From: FEN-1350 sp964643355
Lineage (GTDB): Bacteria; Planctomycetota; Phycisphaerae; Sedimentisphaerales; Anaerohalosphaeraceae
Assembly (NCBI GenBank): GCA_964643355.1
Contig: CAZXPW010000055.1
Coordinates: 1-24,405, forward strand
Length of the DNA stretch: 24,405 nucleotides
Reading direction: 5' to 3'
Every line of letters starts with the position of its first letter. Position 1 is the stretch's first letter. Shown here piece after piece: positions 1 through 6,722 of the stretch. The notes beneath the pieces are model-generated. The model saw only the letters and a program-made list of their open reading frames with translations, did not search any database and was not told the DNA's origin. A program made the translations under genes and the position numbers.

Positions 1-42
1 GAAGTTTTATCGGACAAACCGCTCGTCGTTAATCAGGTTTTG

Positions 43-750
43 TTAGAGATCCTTAAAGGCGATAGTACAGTTTTCAATCCGTCCCGCGAAACCAAACAAA
101 GCATTTCCTGGACAGGCACAATAACAAAGTCGATTGTCTACAATCAGACAGTGACGAACGACTCCGGACCAATATTCAATAACATGACTGCTTCCGAGGG
201 CACAGTTACCTTGGAACAGACAATGGCTGATGGTAGCTCGACTTGAGGTGATCAAGTACCCTGACATATCTCTGAATCCGTTTACACTGCCATTGATGTC
301 AAATCCTGCAAGGACACAATTGGGATCTTCGGTCCCCTGGAAACGGATGAGGACTTCTTGTCCTCCATCAATCGCGTCCGTTCCAATTCTTGTGGACTTT
401 ACAACAACTGGATCCATCGGATCCACGTTCCGGAGGACGATATTTTTACCCTGAATGTTGAGGTTTTCCTGATAGGTCCCCGGTTGAACAATGATCATAT
501 CCCCATGAATGGCCAGATCGATGGCCTTTTGGATCGTGGCAAGGGCCGAATCCTGAGAGAGACCATCATAATCATCACTGCCATGACTGCCATCCACATA
601 CCACACTGTGGCGCCGGATTGGGGAATAAGCCAGGATTCTTCGACGGCAAGAGCTGTTTCGTGAACCAGAAAGATCGAAACTACGATGCAGATGAGATCT
701 TGGAGGGGATGCAAGAAAAAACCCTCTCGAATCCAAACTCTTTTACTCAT
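43..750 (-). CDS. Exported right-handed beta-helix (pectin-lyase-like) protein, short
   Basis: A 235-residue protein. Residues 1-35 form a signal peptide with a basic start and a hydrophobic stretch (about 18-30). The mature part opens with YVDGSHGSDDYDGLS, followed by a T-I-Q-K-A-I helix and IIVQPGTYQEN, the usual first rung of secreted parallel beta-helix/DUF1565-type proteins that are abundant in Planctomycetota. Rungs such as ATISHCLFQG and RIENCTIAF follow. Family members bind or cleave polysaccharides or are surface proteins; no catalytic residues are recognisable, so the substrate is unknown. The ATG at 750 is preferred because GGAG lies 8 nt upstream, whereas the longer reading from 798 begins inside the -10 box of the promoter at 797-825. 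The protein stops in mid-rung after AFKDL and is shorter than most relatives, so it may be truncated by a nonsense mutation or frameshift. Confidence 0.75.
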   Translation of the reverse strand: MSKRVWIREGFFLHPLQDLICIVVSIFLVHETALAVEESWLIPQSGATVWYVDGSHGSDDYDGLSQDSALATIQKAIDLAIHGDMIIVQPGTYQENLNIQGKNIVLRNVDPMDPVVVKSTRIGTDAIDGGQEVLIRFQGTEDPNCVLAGFDINGSVNGFRDMSGYLITSSRATISHCLFQGNCALGSSHVIEYWSGVVRHCLIVDNRLCYCACPGNALFGFAGRIENCTIAFKDL

Positions 751-796
751 GACCCAAGCTCCATTAACGAACCGATAACCAGATGTTATTACCCTC

Positions 797-825
797 ATTA
801 TACCGAATCAGATTCTGATCATCAA
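797..825 (-). promoter_or_regulatory. Sigma-70-type promoter of the beta-helix gene, with palindrome in the spacer
   Basis: Read on the minus strand: -35 TTGATG (820-825), a 17 bp spacer and -10 TATAAT (797-802). Transcription should start near 790, about 40 nt before the ATG at 750. The spacer holds a perfect palindrome, ATCAGATTCTGAT on the plus strand (807-819), a plausible repressor operator. Confidence 0.65.
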
Positions 826-854
826 TCCAGAATTGCTAATGCCGTGAAAAATAC

Positions 855-1082
855 TCAGACCAATTCCATTCGCATCACCAATTGTTCTGTCGACCGTTCC
901 GGATCGACGCCGAGGGTTTTCGCCCGTTTCTGGATGGTCCGAACAAAATCGTGAAACTCCTGCAGGTACGGAAACGGCTTGCGTTCGACAAGCGTAAATC
1001 CAAGCTTCTCCCAGAAGGTATACCCGGCCCCGCCACAGTAAAACTCCTCCGTCATCGGTTCGATCACAACTCCGTCCGCCAT
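855..1082 (-). CDS. Small hypothetical protein (75 aa)
   Basis: I do not recognise this protein. It starts with ATG preceded by GAGGGG at 5 nt spacing, an excellent ribosome binding site, and follows the YkgJ-type gene by only 21 nt, so it is probably cotranscribed with it. It is soluble, with no signal or membrane segment. The stretch YTFWEKLGFTLVER (about residues 21-34) resembles the C-terminal 'FYEKLGF' strand-helix of GNAT acetyltransferases, but the rest of a GNAT domain is missing. It could therefore be a decayed or minimal remnant, or an unrelated lineage-specific protein. The helical C-terminus is rich in charged residues. Coding status rests on the SD, spacing and normal composition; function is unknown. 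Confidence 0.6.
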   Translation of the reverse strand: MADGVVIEPMTEEFYCGGAGYTFWEKLGFTLVERKPFPYLQEFHDFVRTIQKRAKTLGVDPERSTEQLVMRMELV

Positions 1083-1103
1083 AATAACCCCCTCAAATCA
1101 AGA

Positions 1104-1979
1104 TCAGACCTCGTTCTCCTCCGAACGATTCAGCGCCGTGGCCAGATCGCAATACCGGTATTCGAGTCCCATTTCCTGACACACGGCCTTGAACTGCCCC
1201 ACGGCCCACTCGCTCAGTCCCGACTGCAATTCCGGGCTCACGCCCGAATCGCAGAAAAAGATCCGGCACCCGGCAAATCGATACCGATGCACGCTGCATC
1301 GGCCGCCATGCCGATAGGGGCATATGCCATCCCGCATAGGCCGCAACGAATCCGGCTGCATGGCCCTTCGAAAATAGACTATCTCCGGCACGGAGACAAA
1401 CAGCCGATGGTCGTACGCGGCAAAGTCGCAGCATTTCCCGCAGCCGTCGCAACGGCCGCCGCGCAGCGTTCGGATCCCGTCGATCTGCCGGTCAAGTTGT
1501 TGGTAGATCGCCTCGACCCGCTCGGCCACCTCATCGGCGCCGGCCTTCCACCAGCGATCCTGTAGCCGAATGGCCTCGATCTGCTCAAAACTGTACAAGC
1601 GGCCGCGGCCGATTCCCGGGCATTTCCGTGCCGTTTGTGTCCACTCCTCGGGACTTCGCAGATTGCTTGTCCAAAACGGCCAGGTCCGGCACTGGTTCGG
1701 CCGCACGGGATAGATGCCGCAACCGCGGCCGGAGGGCGTCTTTTTGAGGAACACGCAATCGTGGTTGACGGCCCGTTCGCGGATGCTCGTCCGCGGCCCG
1801 TAACGGATCAGGTAACGGGCCGTAAGCTGTCCCACCGACAGACCCAGATGCTCGGCCACCATCTCGATCTCCGGCTTGCAGATCCAGATGTACCCCTCGT
1901 CCGGACCGGCGCAGCAGTTGCCGCACTGCACGCACTCAAACTGCAGCCCCGCCGCATACCATGCCCGTTCATCCGCCAC
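1104..1979 (-). CDS. Double YkgJ-family cysteine-cluster protein
   Basis: A 291-residue protein made of two YkgJ/UPF0153 (Fe-S or zinc-binding cysteine cluster) units. Unit 1 has CVQCGNCC (C16, C19, C22, C23), then C75, C87 and C97 in the IYPVRPNQCRTWPFW block, and C120. Unit 2 has CDGCGKCC (C177, C180, C183, C184), then C220, C228, C238 and C243. Such proteins usually carry one cluster and are thought to bind metal; their biochemical role is not settled. The start is chosen as GTG at 1979: AAGGG lies 6 nt upstream, and a promoter at 2021-2048 lies inside the longer reading from 2177, which would also overlap the upstream gene. It is followed at 21 nt by the 75-residue orphan. The family call is firm, the start less so. 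Confidence 0.85.
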   Translation of the reverse strand: MADERAWYAAGLQFECVQCGNCCAGPDEGYIWICKPEIEMVAEHLGLSVGQLTARYLIRYGPRTSIRERAVNHDCVFLKKTPSGRGCGIYPVRPNQCRTWPFWTSNLRSPEEWTQTARKCPGIGRGRLYSFEQIEAIRLQDRWWKAGADEVAERVEAIYQQLDRQIDGIRTLRGGRCDGCGKCCDFAAYDHRLFVSVPEIVYFRRAMQPDSLRPMRDGICPYRHGGRCSVHRYRFAGCRIFFCDSGVSPELQSGLSEWAVGQFKAVCQEMGLEYRYCDLATALNRSEENEV

Positions 1980-2020
1980 GCTCTGCCCTTTCGATCCCGA
2001 AAAAGATGCCGAATCGAAGT

Positions 2021-2048
2021 ATTGTACGAAATAGGCCGAAAGTCTCAA
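2021..2048 (-). promoter_or_regulatory. Putative sigma-70 promoter for the double-YkgJ gene
   Basis: Minus strand: -35 TTGAGA (2043-2048), 16 bp spacer, -10 TACAAT (2021-2026). It gives a transcript starting near 2014, with a leader of about 35 nt before the GTG at 1979. An inverted repeat ATATACA/TGTATAT lies just upstream (2072-2099). Confidence 0.5.
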
Positions 2049-2071
2049 GGAAGATCCGGAACTAATAATAG

Positions 2072-2099
2072 ATATACAGGATTGTCTATGTTTGTATAT
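2072..2099. repeat. Inverted repeat upstream of the double-YkgJ promoter
   Basis: Arms ATATACA (2072-2078) and TGTATAT (2093-2099) are perfect inverted copies separated by 14 nt in an AT-rich intergenic stretch. The arrangement and position (upstream of the -35 box at 2043-2048) suit a dimeric regulator, but no specific family is indicated. Confidence 0.35.
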
Positions 2100-2124
2100 G
2101 AAAACCGGACATCGAAAATGGAGG

Positions 2125-4047
2125 TTAGTCCGATTGCGTAACGATCGTCGTTCCCTCCAGCGCCCAGCGAAGGGCATCCTTGGCGGGCTTAAATCGGGAA
2201 TCCTGCTTGAGTGTCAGGCGGAATTGTGCCGCGGCCAGATCCTTCCGTCCCGACTGTCCAAGGGCATATCCCAGACACACTCGATACGAATAACATTTCG
2301 GAAACGCCTCGACGATCGGTATCATCAGTTCGGCCGCCTCCGGATATCGGTGAAGCTGATATAGAAGAGTCGCCAGATTGTATCTCACCATCCAATCCTG
2401 AGGATAGGCGGCGATACCCTCATGGTACTGGGCGATGACCCGATCCAGAAACGCCCCATCCACTCGCGTCATCCCCTCGGCGACGGCCCGGTCGATCCGC
2501 GATTGCCGTGCGGCATGATCGAGCTGTTCGGTAAACGGCGGCACGGCCATCGCTGCGGCCATCGCACCGGCGGTATTGAGCTCATCCCACTCGGTATAAA
2601 CCAGTCGCTTGGCACATTCATCCCGCGAAGGAAGGGTCGCACACACAACGGGAGACGGAGTTCGGTCGGAACCGATCGCCTGAACGACCGCCGGAGCCAG
2701 GAGTCCGGCCAATTCGTAATCGCCATTAAACTTGAAATGGACATGATCGCTAAAGAATTCCTCCCCGGGGATCCCGTCCGCGCAACCCGGTCCGCTCGCC
2801 AGCAACGCCTCGGCATCGACCAGCATCACGCGGGAATCCTTCGACTCGTTCGTTATCCTGCGAATGATCCCATTGATCCGCGAATCGGCCCGAAATTGCA
2901 TGGCGTCCCAATCCCTTGCCGCCTCAAATCGTTGACGGGCCGGATCCAATTGTCCCGCGGCCTTCAACGATCGGCCCATCCGGTAATGCAGTTCGGCATA
3001 CTGATCGTCGATCGCCAGAGCCGCCCGATAGGCCTCAATCGCGGCGGGATAATCGTTTCGGGCCTCGCTTTGGATCCCTTGACGAACAAACGCCTCCCAC
3101 ATCTCGTTCTGTTGGGGCGTCAATCCTTTGCGATGAAGCGATCCCAGCGGCGGACAATCCTCCAGATTCGTGGCCACCGTCGAAACCAGCACGGCCGCGC
3201 CCGCCTTCCTTCCGATCCGGCAGATCGTCGATAGATTCCGTTCGAAATTGTCCCATACGGCCATCCGACGCGGATCGTCAAAGGCCACCCGGTGTCGGCG
3301 GAAGTAGTCGGCTGTCTGGATTTTCTCCTGCTGAGACTGACGGGAGGGATGCCCCTGGAAAACCAGACTGATCAACTGGCTGATCCGGAATTGACGAATC
3401 CGATGAAGGGGCTGGACCGCCCACGGATGCCGCGACAGAAAACTTTCCGGTCCATACAATCCGCAGACTTCGTTGTTGCCCATATAGATCACGAATGCGT
3501 CGGGCGAAAGGGCCGCACACTCGCCTGCAATCTCGACAATCATATGCGAATTGATCCCTCGTACCGCCGTATTGATCACCTCGACGGCCGTATCGGGATA
3601 TTGTTTTTGGAGCATATACTCCAGAATCCGCGAAACCCCGAACGCCGGATCGGGCGTCCCCATGGCGGCGGATTCTCCCAGAACGAAAATCCGGATCGCA
3701 TTGGTCGGTTTTTCGACCTGGACAACACTCGGATGCGGCGAACCGGGGGGGATTCGATGATAAAACCAGGTAAACCAGTCATTGGTTGTCAGCGTTCCGG
3801 GATCCTTGCCGGGAATGAAAAAAGAAGAGGGGTATCCGAATCCAACCAGCATCAGGAAAACTTCGACGAGGACCAAAAACAAAATCGGCGCGATCACCGC
3901 CGCCAGGAAACGAAAACGCCCCCTTAAGCGCCCATCCCGGGCGGTTTGCTCATCAGGCCGGATCAGCCCTCCAGCCTTTCCTGCCGGCGCAGTACAATCA
4001 CACCATCGCTGCGCAGGGAAGCCAGATTGTCCTCGTACCTTCCTCAC
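2125..4047 (-). CDS. Membrane-anchored SGNH/GDSL-type hydrolase with TPR repeats
   Basis: A 640-residue protein. A single membrane segment (about 46-70) is followed by an SGNH hydrolase fold with its sequence blocks visible: block I FVLGESAAMG with nucleophile Ser126, block III MGNNE (Asn191/192) and block V SDHVHF with Asp434/His437. TPR-like helices occur in the middle of the fold (about 330-380, NDYPAAIEAYRAALAID) and again at the C-terminus (about 530-625). Family members hydrolyse or transfer acyl groups on sugars or lipids; here the domain probably faces the periplasm and the TPRs would hold a partner. GTG at 4047 is chosen because AGGG lies 7 nt upstream and the consensus promoter (4080-4108) places the mRNA start near 4073. 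The acyl substrate is unknown. Confidence 0.85.
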   Translation of the reverse strand: MRKVRGQSGFPAQRWCDCTAPAGKAGGLIRPDEQTARDGRLRGRFRFLAAVIAPILFLVLVEVFLMLVGFGYPSSFFIPGKDPGTLTTNDWFTWFYHRIPPGSPHPSVVQVEKPTNAIRIFVLGESAAMGTPDPAFGVSRILEYMLQKQYPDTAVEVINTAVRGINSHMIVEIAGECAALSPDAFVIYMGNNEVCGLYGPESFLSRHPWAVQPLHRIRQFRISQLISLVFQGHPSRQSQQEKIQTADYFRRHRVAFDDPRRMAVWDNFERNLSTICRIGRKAGAAVLVSTVATNLEDCPPLGSLHRKGLTPQQNEMWEAFVRQGIQSEARNDYPAAIEAYRAALAIDDQYAELHYRMGRSLKAAGQLDPARQRFEAARDWDAMQFRADSRINGIIRRITNESKDSRVMLVDAEALLASGPGCADGIPGEEFFSDHVHFKFNGDYELAGLLAPAVVQAIGSDRTPSPVVCATLPSRDECAKRLVYTEWDELNTAGAMAAAMAVPPFTEQLDHAARQSRIDRAVAEGMTRVDGAFLDRVIAQYHEGIAAYPQDWMVRYNLATLLYQLHRYPEAAELMIPIVEAFPKCYSYRVCLGYALGQSGRKDLAAAQFRLTLKQDSRFKPAKDALRWALEGTTIVTQSD

Positions 4048-4079
4048 ACAATTGCCCTGCTCTCTCCATCAACAACAAT

Positions 4080-4108
4080 ATTATATCAACCCTCTGTTTT
4101 GATGTCAA
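4080..4108 (-). promoter_or_regulatory. Perfect consensus sigma-70 promoter for the SGNH gene
   Basis: Minus strand: -35 TTGACA (4103-4108), exactly 17 bp, -10 TATAAT (4080-4085): both hexamers match the housekeeping consensus at all 12 positions. The predicted start near 4073 leaves a leader of about 26 nt with AGGG before the GTG at 4047. Confidence 0.8.
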
Positions 4109-4164
4109 GCAGATGTTTGAACAAGTTTATCCCCGCATTGAACCGGAATGCTGCCGGGCATCAT

Positions 4165-4193
4165 TGGACATATCCGATGATTTCTGATACACT
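4165..4193 (+). promoter_or_regulatory. Putative promoter for the leader ORF/prepilin gene
   Basis: Plus strand: -35 TGGACA (4165-4170, 5/6), 17 bp, -10 TACACT (4188-4193, 4/6). The predicted start near 4201 is 13 nt upstream of an ATG (4214) that is preceded by AGGGG. It is divergent from the SGNH promoter at 4080-4108, with about 56 bp between the two -35 elements. Confidence 0.5.
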
Positions 4194-4213
4194 GATCGAT
4201 GACAGGGGCAGAT

Positions 4214-4246
4214 ATGGCGTTCTTGCTCCGCCGACAATCCGAATGA
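4214..4246 (+). CDS. Possible 10-codon leader ORF translationally coupled to the prepilin gene
   Basis: ATG at 4214 preceded by AGGGG with 5 nt spacing opens a 10-codon frame (MAFLLRRQSE) whose TGA overlaps the ATG of the prepilin gene as ATGA (4243-4246). The prepilin ATG itself has no Shine-Dalgarno sequence, so ribosomes may reach it by termination-reinitiation. This is inferred from spacing alone; the peptide has no known relative. Confidence 0.4.
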   Translation: MAFLLRRQSE

Positions 4247-4992
4247 AACGAGTCGATATGCCGCCCACGCACCGCGATCGCCGCAGGATCCCTCTCGACG
4301 GATTCACCCTCGTCGAACTGCTGGTCGTCATCGCCATCATCGGGATTCTGCTGGCGGTGCTGGTCCCGGCCCTCGGCAAAGCCAAAAAGCAGGTCCGCGC
4401 CGTGGTCTGTCGCTCCAACCTCCACCAGATCGGAATGGCGGTCGCCCTCTATGCCGACGCCTACGAAAACTACATCCCCCGCGGCAACCCGGTCAACCCG
4501 TGGTTCATGCGGTTTTTGCCCTTTCTCGGCCACGACCAGCGTCAGAAAGACTACCGGGATGTCAAAATCTACAAATGCCCCGATTTTCCCCAGACCGGCG
4601 TCGGCGAAAACAACATCTCCAACGCCAAACAGACCCTGTGCTATGTCGTCAGCTCCTGGACCTTTGACAACTCAAAAGACATGACCGGCCACGAAACCCG
4701 AGAAGTGACCAAGGTATCCGAATTCCGCCACCCGGGATCAACCATCTACATGGCCGACCACGAAGCCGCCCCCTGGCGGCCGATCATCCAATCCTCCACC
4801 GATCCCGGCCTGGACCGCTGCGATATCTGGACGCCCACCCACCTGCCCACCAGTACCAACACCGATCGCTACCAGGGCCGACGCATCGCCCGCGACCGAC
4901 ACCGCGAGGGATGCAATGTCCTGTTCCTCGACTACCACTCCGAATATATCCCCGCCGAAAACATGACCGTCGATATGTGGCGGGATCAATAA
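4243..4992 (+). CDS. Prepilin-like protein with N-terminal methylation motif
   Basis: A 249-residue protein. After a short basic leader comes GFTLVELLVVIAIIGILLAV (residues about 20-39), a textbook type IV prepilin/pseudopilin segment: cleavage after the Gly by a prepilin peptidase, methylation of the Phe, Glu5 of the mature protein, and a hydrophobic assembly helix. The next part (LGKAKKQVRAVVCRSNLHQIGMA) and the C-terminal NVLFLDYHSEYI match the large planctomycetal/verrucomicrobial family of DUF1559-like or 'H-X9-DG'-like pseudopilins, though the usual DGH is DYH here. It would be exported and used by a type II secretion/pilus-like machine such as that encoded at 20087-24277. ATG at 4243 is chosen because it overlaps the stop of the leader ORF; ATG at 4258 is an alternative. 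The exact role (structural or cargo) is unknown. Confidence 0.85.
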   Translation: MKRVDMPPTHRDRRRIPLDGFTLVELLVVIAIIGILLAVLVPALGKAKKQVRAVVCRSNLHQIGMAVALYADAYENYIPRGNPVNPWFMRFLPFLGHDQRQKDYRDVKIYKCPDFPQTGVGENNISNAKQTLCYVVSSWTFDNSKDMTGHETREVTKVSEFRHPGSTIYMADHEAAPWRPIIQSSTDPGLDRCDIWTPTHLPTSTNTDRYQGRRIARDRHREGCNVLFLDYHSEYIPAENMTVDMWRDQ

Positions 4993-5010
4993 ATCTGGCA
5001 CGCCTCCCGT

Positions 5011-6123
5011 TCATTTCGGCGTGAGCAACTCGGCGTTGTCCACCCACATCACGAAAAACGGCTGCTGGGCATCCCGCTTTTTCAGATAGATCAGAAACGG
5101 CTTGTTGAACATAAAACTCCGCCGCAGATCAGGTTTCGCAGAAGCTGATTTGGCCACTATTTTGGCCTTGGATTCCAGGATCACTCCGCTGCGATCCAGT
5201 CGGAATCGCATCGTTTGATAGGCTTCATCGATCCCATAATCCCGATTGATTGGTAAACCGATTAGTTCTGCAAATTGATGATTAATCTGCCAGAATAGTT
5301 CCGGAACCGCAAGGGACTCTCCTGGTTGTATCGACTCTCCCCGGAATTGCCGGATATTGTCCTGTACCACCTCATAGGTCTGCTGCAAGGTGGCTTTGGG
5401 TTCAACCATAGCTACAACCACCTGGTACGGCTGTGTGAATCTGCACAAATCGAGTGCGAACTCGACGATCTTTTGATTTTTATCCGCTGAATAATAAAGA
5501 AGATGGACTTGTTCCTTCAACCGAGATCGGGTCTCGCCATGACTTTTCCATATCCCGAACGATTTAACCTGTGTCTGCTTGCCGGTAGAATCGATAAAAG
5601 TCAGGGGCCAATCGACAACCTCAAACGGTTGACGGAATTTGAGATAGGCCTGCAGATAGGAATAGACAACGATATCAGGATCTTGCCGGAATTTCGGAAG
5701 CGGAACGCCTGGAAATAAACGAGCCATATCCGACAGAATCTTCTTTACAATCCCGTTCTTACCCATGTCAGCGGCAACATAATAAGACCCTTTCTCCAAG
5801 TCGGCTGAACTCTGTCCGGCCGTATTCAGCATTTGGGACAAACCCTCCGCTCCCTTGGCAACGATAGGACCCTTGAAAATGTTTTTCAACTCATTCCACG
5901 CAAGTTGAAAGCTGCTGCACCAGATGTTGTTCTTGCCGGGGACCATCGGCGAGGCAAACGCCGGCAGGATCACCGTCTGCGTCAGTTTCGTCGAATCCCC
6001 ATCGAAGGTCGGGGCCTTTGAATCCCACTGTCGATCCCGGAAAACCTTCCGCAGCGGAAACACCAACACGACGGCCAGTACCACAAGAACCGCAATCCCG
6101 ATCTCGACCTTCTTTGATCCCAT
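5011..6123 (-). CDS. Membrane-anchored hypothetical protein with serpin-like C-terminus
   Basis: A 370-residue protein with an N-terminal membrane anchor (about 7-24) and a periplasmic domain. Conserved-looking blocks include NNIWCSSFQLAWNELKNIF (65-83). The C-terminus, with GVILESKAKIVAKSASA (313-329) followed by FMFNKPFLIYLKKR (337-350) and PFFVMWVDNAEL (355-366), is laid out like a serpin hinge followed by the family's F-x-x-x-PF and 'FMGRV' strands. The loop between hinge and FNKPF is shorter than in inhibitory serpins, so inhibition of proteases is doubtful. Start ATG has GGAGG 4 nt upstream. It lies 66 nt after the AraC-type gene and is probably cotranscribed with it. The serpin relation is inference; otherwise the function is unknown. 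Confidence 0.6.
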   Translation of the reverse strand: MGSKKVEIGIAVLVVLAVVLVFPLRKVFRDRQWDSKAPTFDGDSTKLTQTVILPAFASPMVPGKNNIWCSSFQLAWNELKNIFKGPIVAKGAEGLSQMLNTAGQSSADLEKGSYYVAADMGKNGIVKKILSDMARLFPGVPLPKFRQDPDIVVYSYLQAYLKFRQPFEVVDWPLTFIDSTGKQTQVKSFGIWKSHGETRSRLKEQVHLLYYSADKNQKIVEFALDLCRFTQPYQVVVAMVEPKATLQQTYEVVQDNIRQFRGESIQPGESLAVPELFWQINHQFAELIGLPINRDYGIDEAYQTMRFRLDRSGVILESKAKIVAKSASAKPDLRRSFMFNKPFLIYLKKRDAQQPFFVMWVDNAELLTPK

Positions 6124-6189
6124 AAAACCTCCGAAATATTCGGAAATCGTTTCCGGACCACCAGTCGGGTCGAACCAACGAGCAAGCGG

Positions 6190-6615
6190 CTACATCCGTT
6201 TGGCGGTCACCTTACCGTCATGCCCGCGTTTGCGGTATTGCCGAGGCGTGGCCTTGACAACCCGTTTGAACGCCCGCGTAAAATAGCTCTGGTTATTGTA
6301 CCCCACCTCGTTGGCAATCTTCAGACAACTCAAGTCCGTCTCGGCAAGCAACCGCTGGGCATGTCGGATACGGACCCAGGTTAGATATTCGATCAGCGTG
6401 GTCTTGGTGTGATCCTTAAACAGATGTGCCAAACGAGACACGCTCAGCTTGGCCGTATCGGCCAGCATCTCCAATGTCAGGGATTGATCAAAATGGGCCT
6501 CCAAATACTCCACGGCTTTGCGAAGCGGTTGCAAACTTTCATCGCGCAAATCCTCATGGACCTGCAAGATCCGTTTTTCAATCCCATCCCGATTTGCAAA
6601 ATGTTGTCTGGTCAT
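6190..6615 (-). CDS. AraC-family regulator consisting of the DNA-binding domain only
   Basis: A 141-residue protein whose second part (about 30-128) is an AraC/XylS double-HTH domain: LTLEMLADTAKLSVSRLAHLFK for the first HTH, then the signature IANEVGYNNQSYFTRAFKR and ATPRQYRKR for the second. The usual N-terminal ligand-binding domain (about 150-200 residues) is missing; only about 30 helical residues precede the HTHs, so any signal must come from a partner, or the level of the protein itself sets activity. ATG at 6615 has AAGGA about 6 nt upstream. It sits between a creatininase-family enzyme (107 nt upstream) and the serpin-like protein (66 nt downstream), all on the minus strand. A 17 bp palindrome (6703-6719) lies ahead of it and could be its operator. 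Confidence 0.88.
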   Translation of the reverse strand: MTRQHFANRDGIEKRILQVHEDLRDESLQPLRKAVEYLEAHFDQSLTLEMLADTAKLSVSRLAHLFKDHTKTTLIEYLTWVRIRHAQRLLAETDLSCLKIANEVGYNNQSYFTRAFKRVVKATPRQYRKRGHDGKVTAKRM

Positions 6616-6702
6616 CTTCGTCCTTCCCTTGACCGGGACCCGTTATTGACGCTACAAGCTGAGAAAAACGAATCCTACCAGACACCCTTGGGGCCTGCAA
6701 CA

Positions 6703-6719
6703 TAGATTTTCAAAATCTA
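6703..6719. promoter_or_regulatory. 17 bp perfect palindrome between creatininase and AraC genes
   Basis: TAGATTTT (6703-6710), C (6711), AAAATCTA (6712-6719): 8 bp perfect arms around one base, only 3 nt beyond the stop codon of the creatininase-family gene and about 90 nt upstream of the AraC-type start. It is AT-rich and has no T-tract, so it looks like an operator rather than a terminator. Confidence 0.45.
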
Positions 6720-6722
6720 CAA

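Noticed and set aside
751..798. Longer start of the beta-helix protein at 798
   Set aside because: The ATG overlaps the -10 box, so it would not be in the transcript; SD and signal peptide fit 750.
1980..2177. Longer start of the double-YkgJ protein at 2177
   Set aside because: It overlaps the SGNH gene and spans the promoter at 2021-2048; the GTG at 1979 has an SD.
6688..6700. CCCTTGGGG palindrome near the AraC gene as a terminator
   Set aside because: Stem too short and no T-tract on either strand.
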